Source of the DNA: Massilia atriviolacea
GTDB lineage: Bacteria; Pseudomonadota; Gammaproteobacteria; Burkholderiales; Burkholderiaceae_D
Assembly: GCF_003953935.1 (NCBI RefSeq)
Contig: NZ_RXLQ01000003.1
Location: 186,001-250,000 of the forward strand
DNA length: 64,000 nucleotides
Direction: 5' to 3'
Made by a program: the position numbers and the translations under genes. The notes beneath the pieces are model-generated. The model did not search any database, had not been told where the DNA came from, and saw nothing but the letters and a program-made list of their open reading frames with translations. Numbering within the stretch: the stretch's first letter is position 1; every line of letters starts with the position of its first letter. Below, in pieces: positions 20,399 through 32,314 of this stretch.

Positions 20399-20989
20399 TC
20401 AAAGGGAGTCGTCCAGCAGGCGGCAGACGCCGCCGCGTACCTGGTAGCGCTCGCCTGTATGGGGGCAAGCGGCGTCGCCATCGGCGCCCCCGGGCAGCGC
20501 CAGGCGCTCGCCATGGCGGCCGATCCAGCCGGTCTGGCGTGCCGGCACGCCCGCCATCAGCGCAAAGTCGGGCACGTCGCGCGTGACGACGGCCCCGGCC
20601 GCAATAAAGGCGTAGCGGCCGATGGTGACGCCGCACACGATGGTGGCGTTGGCGCCGATGCTGGCGCCCCGCCGCACCAGCGTGGGCCGGTAGGCATCCT
20701 TGCGCGCGATGGCCGCGCGCGGGTTCCAGACGTTGGTAAACACCATGCTGGGGCCGCAGAACACCTCGTCCTCGATGGTCACGGCGTCGTACACGGACAC
20801 ATTGTTCTGGATCTTGCAGCGGTCCCCGATGCGCACCTCGTTGCCGATGAAGACGTTTTGCCCGAGCGAGCAGCCGGCGCCGATGCGCGCGCCGCCGCAC
20901 ACGTGGGAAAAATGCCAGACCCGCGTGCCCGGGCCCAGGATGGCGCCGGGGTCGACGATGGCGCTCGGTTCGATGATGGCCTGGTCCAT
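20399..20989 (-). CDS. wbpD: UDP-2-acetamido-3-amino-2,3-dideoxy-glucuronate N-acetyltransferase (WbpD/WlbB homologue)
   Basis: 196 residues from ATG 20989, which has GGAG eight bases upstream; a TTG two codons earlier is the less likely start. Left-handed beta-helix hexapeptide repeats run through [37 protein letters not shown] and [18 protein letters not shown]. Acetylates the 3-amino group with acetyl-CoA, the last step to UDP-GlcNAc(3NAc)A. Begins 2 bp after the wlbA stop. A C-terminal extension with C...C ([19 protein letters not shown]) is present as in many homologues. Confidence 0.92.
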   Translation of the reverse strand: MDQAIIEPSAIVDPGAILGPGTRVWHFSHVCGGARIGAGCSLGQNVFIGNEVRIGDRCKIQNNVSVYDAVTIEDEVFCGPSMVFTNVWNPRAAIARKDAYRPTLVRRGASIGANATIVCGVTIGRYAFIAAGAVVTRDVPDFALMAGVPARQTGWIGRHGERLALPGGADGDAACPHTGERYQVRGGVCRLLDDSL

Positions 20990-20991
20990 GT

Positions 20992-22053
20992 TCAATACTC
21001 CAGCGGCAGGGCGACGCGCTTGCCGTCGCGCGCCGATTTATAGGCGGCAATGAGCACTTCGAGCGACTTGAGCCCCTCGCGCCCATCGGTTTCGGGTTCG
21101 GCTTCGCCGCGCAGCACCTTGATCACATTGTCGTAATACAGGGGATGGCCGAAGCCGTAGACCGAGGTGGTCTGGTAGCTGGCGTCGCGCACCAGCGCAT
21201 CGTCTTCGTCCGGCGTGGCGAACTCCCATTGCTGCACTTCGTTCACGGCCACGCCGCCGATGCGCACCGTGCCGCGTTCGCCGAGGATGGTGATCGAGCC
21301 TTCCAGGTTGCGCGGATAGGTGAGCATGGTCACGTTCATCGAGCCCAGCGCGCCGTTGCGCCAGCGCAGGCTGATCACGCCCGTGTCTTCCACCTCGATG
21401 TCGCGCGCCAGGGTGGCGGTGTAGGCTTGCAGGCTCTCGACCGGGCCGACGATCCAGTCGATCAGGTCGACGTAGTGGCTGGCCTGGTTCATGAAGGCGC
21501 CGCCGTCGTATTCCCAGGTGCCGCGCCAGCGCGCGCTGGTGTAGTAGTCGTCCGGGCGGGTCCAGAACACGTTCAGGTTGACCATGTAGATGCGCCCGAA
21601 GCGCTTTTTATCGACCGCGCGCTTGAGCAGCTGCAAGGTGGCGTTGCGCCGGTTCTGCTTGACGACGAACATGCGCACCCCGGCCGTGTCGCAGGCGGCC
21701 ACCATGCGCTTGCCGTCTTCCCAGCGCGTGGCCATCGGTTTTTCGGTGATCACATGGCGTCCGCTGGCGGCGATCTGGACCGCCTGTTCCGGATGCAGCC
21801 CCGAGGGCGTGCAGATGATCACGGCGTCGGCGTTGCACTTGGCTAGCATCTGGCCCAGCGTGCGGTAAGGGCGGGCGCCGGTGCGGGTGGCGGCGGCGGA
21901 CAGCGCCGCCGGATCGATATCGCACACGCCGGCCAGCTCGCAGCGGTCGTCGTGCTGGACGATGGCGTTGAAGTGGTTGCTGGCAATGCGCCCGCAGCCG
22001 ACCAGCGCGAAGCGGATGCGGCGGTCGGTGACGGGTGGCGGAAAAGTACGCAT
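20992..22053 (-). CDS. wlbA: UDP-N-acetyl-2-amino-2-deoxyglucuronate 3-dehydrogenase (WlbA/WbpB, Gfo/Idh/MocA family)
   Basis: 353 residues, with GGAGAA upstream of ATG 22053. N-terminal Rossmann site [17 protein letters not shown] and family Lys in [14 protein letters not shown]. Catalytic-domain signature [17 protein letters not shown] has the conserved Gly-Gly...His-x-x-Asp pattern. Oxidises C3 of UDP-GlcNAcA; the NADH formed is recycled in WlbA/WbpB systems. The length matches Bordetella WlbA (about 350) better than the shorter WbpB. Confidence 0.9.
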   Translation of the reverse strand: MRTFPPPVTDRRIRFALVGCGRIASNHFNAIVQHDDRCELAGVCDIDPAALSAAATRTGARPYRTLGQMLAKCNADAVIICTPSGLHPEQAVQIAASGRHVITEKPMATRWEDGKRMVAACDTAGVRMFVVKQNRRNATLQLLKRAVDKKRFGRIYMVNLNVFWTRPDDYYTSARWRGTWEYDGGAFMNQASHYVDLIDWIVGPVESLQAYTATLARDIEVEDTGVISLRWRNGALGSMNVTMLTYPRNLEGSITILGERGTVRIGGVAVNEVQQWEFATPDEDDALVRDASYQTTSVYGFGHPLYYDNVIKVLRGEAEPETDGREGLKSLEVLIAAYKSARDGKRVALPLEY

Positions 22054-22075
22054 GAGGGTTCTCCAATCGCGGTGG

Positions 22076-23404
22076 TCAAGCCTTGACCACGTTCGGCAGC
22101 CGCTCCAGCCAGACGCCGCGGGTGTCGACGATCAGGGCGGCGTGTTGCTGGATCAGGTCGTAGTCGAAGGCGCTGTGGCTGGTGGCGAGCAGGAGCACGT
22201 CGTAGGACGCGATGCTGGCCGCCGTCAGGGGCACGCTGGCCAGGTCGAAACGGTGTTCTCGCATCTTGGGAAACAGCGGCACATGCGGGTCGGAATAGTC
22301 GACCACAGCGCCCTTGGCGCGCAGGATTTCCATCAGTTCGACCGAGGGCGACTCGCGCATGTCCTCGACGTTTTTCTTGTAGGCGATGCCGAGCACCAGC
22401 ACGCGGCTGCCCCGGATCGCGCGCGAGCGTTCGTTGAGGGCGTCGGCCAGCTTGCCGATGACCCAGTGCGGCATGTCGCTGTTGATTTCGCCGGCCAGCT
22501 CGATGAAGCGTGTGTGCAGGCCGTACTGGCGCGCCTTCCAGGTCAGGTAGAAGGGGTCGATCGGAATGCAGTGTCCGCCCAGGCCCGGACCGGGATAGTA
22601 GGGCGTGAAGCCGAACGGCTTGGTGGCGGCGGCCCGGATCACCTCGTGGATATCGATCTCCATCTTGTCGGCGATGATTTTCATTTCATTGACGAGGCCG
22701 ATATTCACGGCGCGGTGGATGTTTTCGAGCAGCTTGGTCAGCTCGGCGGCGCGGGTGGAACCGACCGGCACCACCCGGTCGATGGCCGCGCTGTACAGGG
22801 CGATGCCGGCGCGCAGGCAGGCCGGGGTGTCGCCGCCGCACACCTTGGGAATGGTGCGCGTCTCGAAATCCGGGTTGCCGGGGTCTTCGCGCTCGGGCGA
22901 AAACACCAAGAAGATGTCCTCGCCCACGGTCAGCCCGCACGAGGCCAGGCGCGGGCGCAGTTCCTCGTCCGTGGTGCCGGGGTAGGTGGTGCTTTCCAGC
23001 GACACCACCTGGCCGGCGCGCAGGTACGGCAGCAGGGCGTCGGCGGTGGCCAGCACGAAGGACAGGTCCGGCTCGCGGTAGGCGCCCAGCGGGGTCGGCA
23101 CGCAGATGATCAGGGCATCGGCCTCGGCCGCGCGGGAGAAATCGGCGGTGGCCTGGAAGCCGGCCGCCAGCGCGGCCCCGATGGCGGTGGTGGAAATATG
23201 CTCGATATAGCTGGCGCCGGCATTCAGGCGCGCGACCTTGTCCGGGTCGATATCGATCCCCAGCACGCGAAAACCCGCTTGCGAATAACGCAGGCTGAGC
23301 GGTAATCCCACATAACCGAGGCCGATAATGCCGATCACGGCACTGCGCTGCGCCAGCCTGTCGATTAACTGCGCCAAATGGCTGCTTGAATTTTGTTCGC
23401 GCAT
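22076..23404 (-). CDS. wbpA: UDP-N-acetyl-D-glucosamine 6-dehydrogenase (WbpA homologue)
   Basis: 442 residues. NAD-binding [35 protein letters not shown], and [13 protein letters not shown] are standard for the UDP-glucose/GlcNAc dehydrogenase family. The catalytic region [19 protein letters not shown] has His where UDP-glucose dehydrogenases have Cys preceded by [13 protein letters not shown] holds the active Cys of the WbpA/WecC branch. Makes UDP-GlcNAcA for WlbA. Ribosome site CGGAGAT upstream of ATG 23404; 63 bp after wbpM. Confidence 0.93.
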   Translation of the reverse strand: MREQNSSSHLAQLIDRLAQRSAVIGIIGLGYVGLPLSLRYSQAGFRVLGIDIDPDKVARLNAGASYIEHISTTAIGAALAAGFQATADFSRAAEADALIICVPTPLGAYREPDLSFVLATADALLPYLRAGQVVSLESTTYPGTTDEELRPRLASCGLTVGEDIFLVFSPEREDPGNPDFETRTIPKVCGGDTPACLRAGIALYSAAIDRVVPVGSTRAAELTKLLENIHRAVNIGLVNEMKIIADKMEIDIHEVIRAAATKPFGFTPYYPGPGLGGHCIPIDPFYLTWKARQYGLHTRFIELAGEINSDMPHWVIGKLADALNERSRAIRGSRVLVLGIAYKKNVEDMRESPSVELMEILRAKGAVVDYSDPHVPLFPKMREHRFDLASVPLTAASIASYDVLLLATSHSAFDYDLIQQHAALIVDTRGVWLERLPNVVKA

Positions 23405-23467
23405 GGAAAATATCTCCGTACTGAATGGGAATCGACTATCGGCCGCTGCTTGTATATTGGCCGGTAT

Positions 23468-25474
<2,007 letters not shown>

Positions 25475-25932
25475 GGTGGAAATGGGAATAAATTAAATAC
25501 AGTGAATGCGGCGGATATTCGTGGAGAGCGTCGTTCGCGTGCTTATTTGAAGAACTTATCCATGTGTAAGTTTTATTATCGTGCCTGCCGAACGATATCG
25601 ATTTGATCGTTCGCAACGGCTGACTTAGCCTAAAAATTGCTGACTGGATTTGATTGGGATTTAGAATGAATTGCGAATGGAAATATTATCTGGCGGCGCG
25701 CAGAGGGAGTAAGAGCCGATTATCCGAACGGCTGTGGGAAAGCGCGCCAGAAACAGCGGCATAAGGCAATCGGACTCGGCCGATGCAAGGATCGTGAAAA
25801 CCCTTTCGTTTGATCTGGATCGACTCTGCGCATCCTGGCGGGATCGTTTTGGCGGGCGCCTTGTCTATCTGGTTTACGCCCGTGCCGCGCAGCGTGACGG
25901 TGCGCGCCGGCAAATTTTCCAAGGAGGAGGAC
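25475..25932. promoter_or_regulatory. Divergent promoter region with inverted repeat, between EPS operon and dnaK paralogue
   Basis: 458 bp without a gene. It must hold the promoter of the wbpM operon (leftward) and of the dnaK-like gene (rightward). At 25589-25613 an inverted repeat CGAACGAT-N9-ATCGTTCG has perfect 8-bp arms, a candidate operator. AT-rich sequence at 25480-25580 may hold the EPS promoter. AAGGAGGAGG at 25921-25930 is the ribosome site of the dnaK-like gene. I saw no convincing sigma-32 promoter. Confidence 0.5.
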
Positions 25933-27846
25933 ATGAGCAAGATCATCGGTATCGATCTCGGCACCACCAACTCCTGCGTCGCCGTGATGGAAGGCGGCCA
26001 GGCCAGGGTGATCGAGAACGCGGAGGGCATGCGCACCACGCCATCCGTGGTGGCCTACCAGGACAATGGCGAGATCCTGGTCGGGGCGCCGGCCAAGCGC
26101 CAGGCGGTGACGAATCCGCAGAATACCCTGTTCGCCGTCAAGCGCCTGATCGGACGCAAGTTCGACGAGGCGGAAGTGCAGAAGGACATCCATCTGATGC
26201 CGTTCAAGATCGTGCGGGCCGACAATGGCGACGCCTGGGTGGAGGTGCGCGGCAAGCGCCTGGCGCCGCAGCAGGTGTCGGCCGAGGTGCTGCGCAAGAT
26301 GAAAAAGACGGCCGAGGATTACCTTGGCGCGCCGGTCAGCGACGCCGTCATCACCGTGCCCGCCTATTTTAACGACGCCCAGCGCCAGGCCACCAAGGAT
26401 GCCGGCCGCATCGCCGGCCTGGAAGTGCGGCGCATCATCAACGAACCGACCGCCGCCGCGCTCGCATTCGGCCTCGACAAGGCGGCGCAGGGCGAGCGCA
26501 AGGTGGCGGTGTACGACCTGGGCGGCGGCACCTTCGATATCTCCATCATCGACATCGCCCAGCTCGAAGGCGACAGGCAGTTCGAGGTGCTCTCCACCAA
26601 CGGCGACACGTTTTTGGGCGGCGAAGATTTCGACCAGCGCGTGATCGACCACATCATCGGCGAATTCAAAAAGCACAGCGGCATCGACCTCGGGCGCGAT
26701 CCGATTGCCCTGCAGCGTATCAAGAGCTCGGCCGAACGCGCCAAGATCGAACTGTCCACGACGCAGCAGACCGACATCAACGAGCCCTACATCGCCATGG
26801 CCAACGGCGCCCCGGCCCACCTCAACCTGCGCCTCTCGCGCGCCACGCTGGAAGCGCTGGTCGACGAGCTGATCGACCGCACCATCGCTCCCTGCCAGGT
26901 GGCGCTCAAGGATGCCGGACTGGGCAAGGAGCAGATCGGCGATGTGATCCTGGTGGGCGGCATGACGCGCATGCCGAGGGTGCAGGAGAAGGTGCGCGCG
27001 TTTTTCGGGCGCGAGGCGCGCAAGGATGTCAATCCCGACGAAGCTGTGGCGGTCGGGGCCGCCATCCAGGGGGCGGTGCTGTCCGGCGAGCGCGCCGACG
27101 TGCTGCTGATGGATGTCACGCCGCTCTCGCTCGGCATCGAAACCCTGGGCGGCGTGATGACCAGGATGATCCCCCGTAACACCACCATTCCGACCAAGTT
27201 CAGCCAGGTGTTTTCGACCGCCGACGATAACCAGCCGGCCGTGACCGTCAAGGTCTACCAGGGCGAGCGCGAAGTCGTGGCCGGCAACAAGCTGCTGGGC
27301 GAATTCAACCTGGTCGGGATCGCGCCGGCGCCGCGCGGCATGCCGCAGATCGAGGTCAGCTTCGATATCGACGCCAACGGCATCCTGCACGTGAGCGCCG
27401 TGGACAAGGCCACCGGCAAGGCCAGGCAGGTGACGATCAAGGCCAATTCCGGCTTGAGCGAAGCGGAAATCCAGAAAATGGTGCAGGACGCGCTGGCCCA
27501 CGCCGATGAAGACCGGCGCGCGCGCGAACTGGCGGATGCACGCAACCGCGGCGATGCGCTGGTGCACGCCACGCGCAGGCAGCTCGAGGAGCACGGCGCG
27601 GGGCTCGACGCCGCCGTGCGCGAGGGCATCCAGGCTGCCATCGACAGTCTCGATACGGCACTCAAAACTGGCAGCAAGGACGACATCGACGCGCGCATCG
27701 CCGCCCTGTCCGGTGCGGCGCAGGCGATCGGCGAAACGCTGTACCGGCGGCAGGCGCCGGATGCGGGCGAGGGCGGGGCCGGGCAGGCCGGGCCGGCCCA
27801 CGACGATGTGGTGGATGCGGACTTCCGGGAGGTGCGCGGAGGATAG
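25933..27846 (+). CDS. Hsp70 chaperone, DnaK paralogue (orphan)
   Basis: 637 residues, full DnaK length, with a strong AAGGAGGAGG ribosome site. ATPase domain: [47 protein letters not shown]. Substrate-binding domain: [18 protein letters not shown] and GIPQIEV-type [17 protein letters not shown]. The C-terminus [12 protein letters not shown] parallels the DnaK tail. grpE and dnaJ are not adjacent, so this is probably a second copy outside the heat-shock operon. Some DnaK residues differ ([13 protein letters not shown]), which suggests divergence. Whether it serves the neighbouring polysaccharide locus is unknown. Confidence 0.93.
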   Translation: MSKIIGIDLGTTNSCVAVMEGGQARVIENAEGMRTTPSVVAYQDNGEILVGAPAKRQAVTNPQNTLFAVKRLIGRKFDEAEVQKDIHLMPFKIVRADNGDAWVEVRGKRLAPQQVSAEVLRKMKKTAEDYLGAPVSDAVITVPAYFNDAQRQATKDAGRIAGLEVRRIINEPTAAALAFGLDKAAQGERKVAVYDLGGGTFDISIIDIAQLEGDRQFEVLSTNGDTFLGGEDFDQRVIDHIIGEFKKHSGIDLGRDPIALQRIKSSAERAKIELSTTQQTDINEPYIAMANGAPAHLNLRLSRATLEALVDELIDRTIAPCQVALKDAGLGKEQIGDVILVGGMTRMPRVQEKVRAFFGREARKDVNPDEAVAVGAAIQGAVLSGERADVLLMDVTPLSLGIETLGGVMTRMIPRNTTIPTKFSQVFSTADDNQPAVTVKVYQGEREVVAGNKLLGEFNLVGIAPAPRGMPQIEVSFDIDANGILHVSAVDKATGKARQVTIKANSGLSEAEIQKMVQDALAHADEDRRARELADARNRGDALVHATRRQLEEHGAGLDAAVREGIQAAIDSLDTALKTGSKDDIDARIAALSGAAQAIGETLYRRQAPDAGEGGAGQAGPAHDDVVDADFREVRGG

Positions 27847-27967
27847 ATTTTACGGTAGCTAACACGGGGCATGTCCGGCGGCAAAACGACGTATCGCTTG
27901 ACGCGCTTGGTGGACGGCAGCGGCGAAGCCACTACGATGGGAGGGTCCGCACAGCAAAGGAGCCGCC

Positions 27968-28624
27968 ATGGCCGGGCCTGTCGTCATCACGCTCGGCCAG
28001 GTCGACCAGCTTGCGCCGGATGCGCTGCCGGTCTATCGCACGGCCCTCGGCGCGGAGCAGCATTTCCTGGAGCATTTCGGCATCGCCGCGTCCGCCTTGC
28101 GGGTGAGCCATTTCATGGCGCAGGTATTGCACGAATCGGCGGCACTGAGCCGCACTGTCGAAAACCTGCGCTACAGCGCGCAGCGTCTGCCCCAGGTCTG
28201 GCCGCAGCGTTTTCGTCCGCGCGGCCCGCTCGATCCCGCCAGTTTTGCCAATGACGACGTGCGGCTGGCCAACGAAGTCTATGGCGGCCGGCTCGGCAAC
28301 GACCGTCCCGGCGACGGCTACCGCTATCGCGGCCGCGGACTGTTGCAGCTGACTGGAAAGGACAGCTACGCACAGGCGACCGATGCGCTCCAGGCCGGCT
28401 ACCCCCTGGCGCCCGATTTCGTGGCCGAGCCCGACGCGGTGATCTCGGCGCGCTGGTGCCTGGGCGCGGCGGCGGCGATCTGGGTCGCCAAGGACTGCAA
28501 CGAGGCGGCCGACGAGGACGACATCGTGCTGGTCACGACCCGCATCAACGGCGGCACGGTCGGCCTGGCCGAGCGCCGCCGCTGGCTGGCGCGCACGCGG
28601 GCCATGTGGGGCGGCACTGCCTGA
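27968..28624 (+). CDS. Glycoside hydrolase family 19 (chitinase / endolysin-like)
   Basis: 218 residues, AAAGGAG upstream of ATG 27968. Contains [20 protein letters not shown], in which the Glu of HES is the GH19 general acid, YSA, the second Glu in [13 protein letters not shown], and [17 protein letters not shown]. No signal peptide, which matches the lysozyme-like GH19 group (phage endolysins, type VI effectors) rather than secreted chitinases. No holin, prophage or secretion genes are nearby. Acts on chitin or peptidoglycan; which one cannot be told from sequence alone. Confidence 0.9.
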   Translation: MAGPVVITLGQVDQLAPDALPVYRTALGAEQHFLEHFGIAASALRVSHFMAQVLHESAALSRTVENLRYSAQRLPQVWPQRFRPRGPLDPASFANDDVRLANEVYGGRLGNDRPGDGYRYRGRGLLQLTGKDSYAQATDALQAGYPLAPDFVAEPDAVISARWCLGAAAAIWVAKDCNEAADEDDIVLVTTRINGGTVGLAERRRWLARTRAMWGGTA

Positions 28625-28649
28625 CGCTCCGCCCGGCAAGCGCCTGCCT

Positions 28650-29234
28650 TCAGATGGCGCTTCTTTTCCGGAACTGCGCCGCCTTGTAGCGATTGCCGCA
28701 CAAGGCCATGCTGCACCAGCGGCGCTTGTGCGCCTTGGTGCGGTCGTAGAACCACAGCACGCAGTCGGGGTGCTCGCATTGCTTGACGAGGGCGAAATTG
28801 CCGTCGACCAGTAACTGCGCCACCGACTCGGCGAGCGGACCCAGCAGCGATGCGAGCGGATCGGCGCGCACCGCGCGCGCCAGCACCGGCCGGCCTTCGC
28901 TGTCGATGTCCAGGTGCGGCGCGCTGAGGTAGGTGTGCAGGTAGGCGTTCAGGGCGGCGGGATCGATCGGCTGGTCTTGCTTGCGCTGGCCGACCAGGCG
29001 CCGCGCCAGCGTGCGCAAGGCCGCCGCCTGCGCCAGCAGGCCGGGCTTGTCGAGCGTCTCCCCGCCCGCTGGCGGGACGATTCCGCAGCGCGCCAGCCAT
29101 GCGAGCACATCGTCGCCGCTGTGCCAGAAGTCGACGCTCTCCCCATTCTCGCGGGCCTGCGTATTCAACAGATCCATGGCCAGATGGTCGCCGACCAGCG
29201 GCGCTTCGGCGGGCTGCGTTCCTGCATTTGTCAT
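28650..29234 (-). CDS. CGNR zinc-finger transcriptional regulator (ABATE domain)
   Basis: 194 residues with an AGGGG ribosome site. N-terminal ABATE-type domain (DHLAMDLLNTQARENGESVDF). The C-terminal zinc finger has CEHPDCVLWFYD followed by RRWCSMALCGNRYKA, so four Cys and the CGNR signature. Members are putative stress-related DNA-binding regulators. Divergent from the hydrolase gene 126 bp away, which may be its target. Confidence 0.92.
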   Translation of the reverse strand: MTNAGTQPAEAPLVGDHLAMDLLNTQARENGESVDFWHSGDDVLAWLARCGIVPPAGGETLDKPGLLAQAAALRTLARRLVGQRKQDQPIDPAALNAYLHTYLSAPHLDIDSEGRPVLARAVRADPLASLLGPLAESVAQLLVDGNFALVKQCEHPDCVLWFYDRTKAHKRRWCSMALCGNRYKAAQFRKRSAI

Positions 29235-29359
29235 GAGTAACCCCTAAAATTGTATTTGACAGGTTACTCAATGCGGCGCACAATCCACTCAAGTAACTAG
29301 TTAATTGAAATTATACCGGTTATCCAGATGCCACGCACCCATCACCGCCAAGGAACATC

Positions 29360-30295
29360 ATGAACGTCAAGACCAGTCTGTTTGCAGCCGCCACCCTCGC
29401 CACCTCCCTCGGCGCCAACGCCGCGCCAGAGGCGCCGCAGGTCCACCACAAGAGCATGGAAGTGCAAGGTGTCAACTTGTTCTATCGGGAAGCCGGCGCG
29501 CCGGATGCGCCAACCGTGCTGCTGCTGCACGGCTTCGGCGCGTCCTCGTACATGTTCCGCGAGCTGATCCCGCAACTGGCCGGGAAGTACCATGTGATCG
29601 CCCCCGACCTGCCCGGTTTCGGGCAGACCAGCGTCCAGCCTGGCGTGAAGTTCAGCTATACCTTCGACAGGCTGGCGTCGGTGATCGACGCCTTCACCGT
29701 GGCGAAAGGCGTCGAGCGCTACGCCATGTATGTGTTCGACTACGGCGCGCCGGTCGGCTGGCGCCTGGCGGTCGACAACCCGCACAAGATCAGCGCGATT
29801 GTGAGCCAGAACGGGAATGCCTACGAAGAAGGCTTGAGCGAGGGATGGGCGGACATGCGCCGTGCCTGGGCCGCGCCCACCGCCGCCAACCGCGAGGCGC
29901 TGCGCCGCTTCAACACGCTCGACATGATCGAGTGGCAGTACACCGAAGGGGTCAACGATGCCTCGCTGATTGCGCCCGAGGGCTGGCAGCTGGCTCACGC
30001 GGCCATCGAGCGCATCGGCGTCGACGCGCAGATGGATCTGCTGCTCGACTACGGCCAGAACATCAGGCAGTATGCGCGGCTGCACGAGTTTTTCCGCCGC
30101 ACCCAGCCGCCCACGCTGGCGATCTGGGGCAGGAACGACCCGTTCTTTCTCCCGGTCGGCGCCGAAGCGTTCAAGCGCGACAATCCGAAGGCCGAGGTGC
30201 GCTTCCTCGACACCGGCCACTTTGCCATCGAAACCCACGGCAAGGAGATTGCGGCGCAGATGCTGGCGTTCCTGGACCGCGGCATCAAGCGCTGA
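29360..30295 (+). CDS. Exported alpha/beta hydrolase with Asp nucleophile (epoxide hydrolase / haloalkane dehalogenase-like)
   Basis: 311 residues. Signal peptide MNVKTSLFAAATLATSLGANA, cut near ANA-AP. Oxyanion motif LLLHGFGASSYMFREL. The nucleophile elbow reads MYVFDYGAPVGW, with Asp where esterases have Ser. Acid/His region GRNDPFF and GHFAIETHG completes the triad. Asp nucleophile plus W/N-rich neighbourhood place it with epoxide hydrolases and haloalkane dehalogenases. AAGGAAC ribosome site. Substrate unknown; divergent from the CGNR regulator. Confidence 0.85.
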   Translation: MNVKTSLFAAATLATSLGANAAPEAPQVHHKSMEVQGVNLFYREAGAPDAPTVLLLHGFGASSYMFRELIPQLAGKYHVIAPDLPGFGQTSVQPGVKFSYTFDRLASVIDAFTVAKGVERYAMYVFDYGAPVGWRLAVDNPHKISAIVSQNGNAYEEGLSEGWADMRRAWAAPTAANREALRRFNTLDMIEWQYTEGVNDASLIAPEGWQLAHAAIERIGVDAQMDLLLDYGQNIRQYARLHEFFRRTQPPTLAIWGRNDPFFLPVGAEAFKRDNPKAEVRFLDTGHFAIETHGKEIAAQMLAFLDRGIKR

Positions 30296-30313
30296 TGGTG
30301 AGTACCGGCGCCC

Positions 30314-31372
30314 TCAGCGCGTGGCCGTCGCCGTGGTCTTGGCGGCCACGGCCACCGGCGCGCCGGGACGCGGCTGCGGCGCCGCCGGCGGCACCACGAT
30401 ATTGTCGTTCAGGCGCAGGAACTTGAAGCCCGCCAGCTTCATGCCGTTCTTGCCGTTGCGTTCTTCGCGCGCCGCCGTGCGCGCATAAAACGCCTCGAAG
30501 CTTTCTTCGCGCACTTGCGGTTCGGCCGAATTGAGGAAGTTGCGCTGCCCGTTCGCGTCGACCACGATCAAGCCGACGTGCGAGGCCCAGAATTTGCCGC
30601 CGCGCGTGGAGATCACGTTCACCAGGTCGCCGTCCTGGAGTTGCCCGATCACGCTGGCGACCTTGTCCTTGGCCACATAGGTTTCCTGGCTCAGTTGCAC
30701 CGGAATGTTACTGGCCGTGTTGTGCCGCATCTTCAGGAAAGCGGTGCGGTCGATCTTCATGTCGTAGGCGGCAGCGTCGGCGCCGGCCAGCATGCCGCTG
30801 ATGTCCGACACCAGCCAGGCATTATTGATATTCCAGTCCACCTCGGTGTAATGGTTGCGCGTCGCCACGCCGACCACGCCATCCTTGTAGCGAATGCGCT
30901 GCAGCATCCAGAAGAATTCTTCCCACGACCGGCTCAGCGCCATCGCGTAGGTGTGCTCGGCGAACACCACGCAGTCGCTCGCCTGCAGGCTGAACATCGG
31001 CAGGTTGTCGTGCAGCTCGTAGGGATACTCGCCCAGCAGGTTCAGCACATACGGCTGGCCGATATTCTTGCGGCCGATCGCGGCGATGCGCTTGCGCAGG
31101 TCCGGTTCGGCGCTATGCATATAGGCGATGTAGCGACCGGCTTCGGCCGGCGTCATCTGGTAAATCTGCTTGCGCTGCAAGGTCGCCAGGTCGAACGGCG
31201 GCGCGGCGGGCGGCAGCGGCGCCGCAGCGACAGGCTCGGGCGCAGGCGGCGCCACCGGTTCGGGTGCGACTGGCGCCGGTACGATGACGGGCGCCGCCAC
31301 AGGCGGCGCGGGCGGGGCGCTGGCGCACGCTGCCAGCATGGTGCTAAGGACAAGAAGGGGAGCAAGACGCAT
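30314..31372 (-). CDS. DUF1460 family lipoprotein (NlpC/P60-like amidase fold)
   Basis: 352 residues. Lipoprotein signal LLVLSTMLAACAS, then a Pro/Ala/Val linker of about 45 residues, then the DUF1460 domain. Candidate catalytic residues are Cys in QASDCVVFAEHTYAMALSR and His in KFWASHVGLIVVD. DUF1460 members resemble N-acetylmuramoyl-L-alanine amidases, so a role on cell-wall peptides is likely but unproven. A second low-complexity Pro/Ala tail ends the protein. Convergent with the hydrolase gene. Confidence 0.82.
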   Translation of the reverse strand: MRLAPLLVLSTMLAACASAPPAPPVAAPVIVPAPVAPEPVAPPAPEPVAAAPLPPAAPPFDLATLQRKQIYQMTPAEAGRYIAYMHSAEPDLRKRIAAIGRKNIGQPYVLNLLGEYPYELHDNLPMFSLQASDCVVFAEHTYAMALSRSWEEFFWMLQRIRYKDGVVGVATRNHYTEVDWNINNAWLVSDISGMLAGADAAAYDMKIDRTAFLKMRHNTASNIPVQLSQETYVAKDKVASVIGQLQDGDLVNVISTRGGKFWASHVGLIVVDANGQRNFLNSAEPQVREESFEAFYARTAAREERNGKNGMKLAGFKFLRLNDNIVVPPAAPQPRPGAPVAVAAKTTATATR

Positions 31373-31814
31373 TGGGAATCGATATTGAACGCTAATCCGA
31401 CACGCTAACCGCAGCCGTCACGTTTGACAATGGCAAAGTGTTGCGCGCTCATAAGGAAATTGCGGCTTGCCGAAGCGGCATTGCCAGCATGGATAGACCG
31501 GATGGCAATCGCTGCGCATGCGTGCGCGCGCGGCGGCGGTATCGCCGCATCGCATAGCGCCTGTCAGTACAGGCTGTATGCGACGCGGCCGAAAAATGCG
31601 CAGGGCGATTTGCGCGCCAGTGTGCGGCAACGAACGGTTGGGTTAGCGCCCAGCCCTTATGATGAAGCTGTGTGAGTGAGGGGCCCAGCGGCGAATTCCA
31701 ACGGTGACGCCTCCTCAGCAGGTTAGCCGGTCGCCTCGAGGATCGGCACCAATTCTCTGATGCCAGCGCACGCGGAGCGCTGGACCTGATCAACAAACGG
31801 AAGCGGAGGTCATC
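31373..31814. other. Gene-free stretch with a small hairpin
   Basis: 442 bp. Candidate reading frames of 70-83 codons on either strand lack ribosome sites and have arginine/alanine-rich shadow composition, so I do not call them. A hairpin CCAGCGC-ACGCGGA-GCGCTGG lies at 31763-31783, about 30 bp before the next small gene, and might affect its mRNA leader. The upstream promoter of the DUF1460 gene should lie at the left side. Confidence 0.4.
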
Positions 31815-31973
31815 ATGCCTGCCATCAGTCACCCACCCAAGCATCTGGTGCGCGAATATCTTCAGCGCCGCTCGCGTGATCCCAAGCCGCCACCGTCGCC
31901 GGAAGAAATCCGGCGCGAACTGGGATGGGGTTTGCTGCTCCCGGGCTTGAAGCTGGCGCCGATTCGGCGCTGA
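31815..31973 (+). CDS. Small hypothetical protein, 52 residues
   Basis: ATG 31815 follows AGCGGAGGT at ideal spacing, which is the main evidence. The product starts MPAISHPPKHLVREYLQRR and continues with PPPSPEEIRRELGWGLLLPG. It is basic with no membrane segment and no recognised domain. A PEEIRRELGWxL motif looks like a structured C-terminal helix, and I believe similar short proteins occur in related genomes, but I cannot verify that here. Confidence 0.6.
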   Translation: MPAISHPPKHLVREYLQRRSRDPKPPPSPEEIRRELGWGLLLPGLKLAPIRR

Positions 31974-32068
31974 CCTCCTCCTGTCCTACAAGAACCTTGC
32001 ATTTTGTCCTATTTTTTCCGTCGCAGCGTTCTACCATAATCCTAAAAACATCAACACAGGAGTCTCCC

Positions 32069-32245
32069 ATGACAAATCGAATCGGTAACAAAGACATCGC
32101 CCAGCATCGCGGCAAAGCCGAGAAAAAAGACATCAAGCGCACCAATATCGCGCGCGAAGCCATCAAGAAGGCGATTGCCGCTTCCAAGTACCGCAACCAG
32201 GTCCGCAACCAGCCTGCGCCAGAGGCCTTCCTGCCACCGGCCTGA
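32069..32245 (+). CDS. Small basic hypothetical protein, 58 residues
   Basis: ATG 32069 with AGGAG seven bases upstream, ending just before a strong terminator at 32263-32300. The product (MTNRIGNKDIAQHRGKAEKK, then IKRTNIAREAIKKAIAASKY) is very basic and predicted helical, with no signal or membrane segment. The Lys/Arg-rich helix could bind nucleic acid or the ribosome, but no family is recognised. The clean ribosome site and dedicated terminator support a real short gene. Confidence 0.65.
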   Translation: MTNRIGNKDIAQHRGKAEKKDIKRTNIAREAIKKAIAASKYRNQVRNQPAPEAFLPPA

Positions 32246-32262
32246 TCGTTCTTCGGTACACG

Positions 32263-32300
32263 ACAAACAACCCGCAGCGTCAACGCTGCGGGTTGTTTGT
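32263..32300. terminator. Rho-independent terminator
   Basis: Perfect 17-bp stem ACAAACAACCCGCAGCG / CGCTGCGGGTTGTTTGT with TCAA loop. The 3' arm is T-rich in both directions, so it can serve the 58-residue gene (rightward) and argP (leftward). Confidence 0.85.
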
Positions 32301-32314
32301 TGTGTGCTTGCCGT

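Noticed and set aside
25800-25932. Sigma-32 heat-shock promoter before the dnaK paralogue
   Set aside because: CCTTGTCTA is only loosely like the -35 and no CCCCAT-type -10 lies at suitable spacing.
27968-28624. Prophage lysis cassette
   Set aside because: The GH19 protein is endolysin-like but has no holin, spanin, structural or integrase genes nearby.
31418-31675. Frames of 70-83 codons in the 31.4-31.7 kb gap
   Set aside because: No ribosome site, no domain, and the two strands give equally plausible shadow-like sequences.
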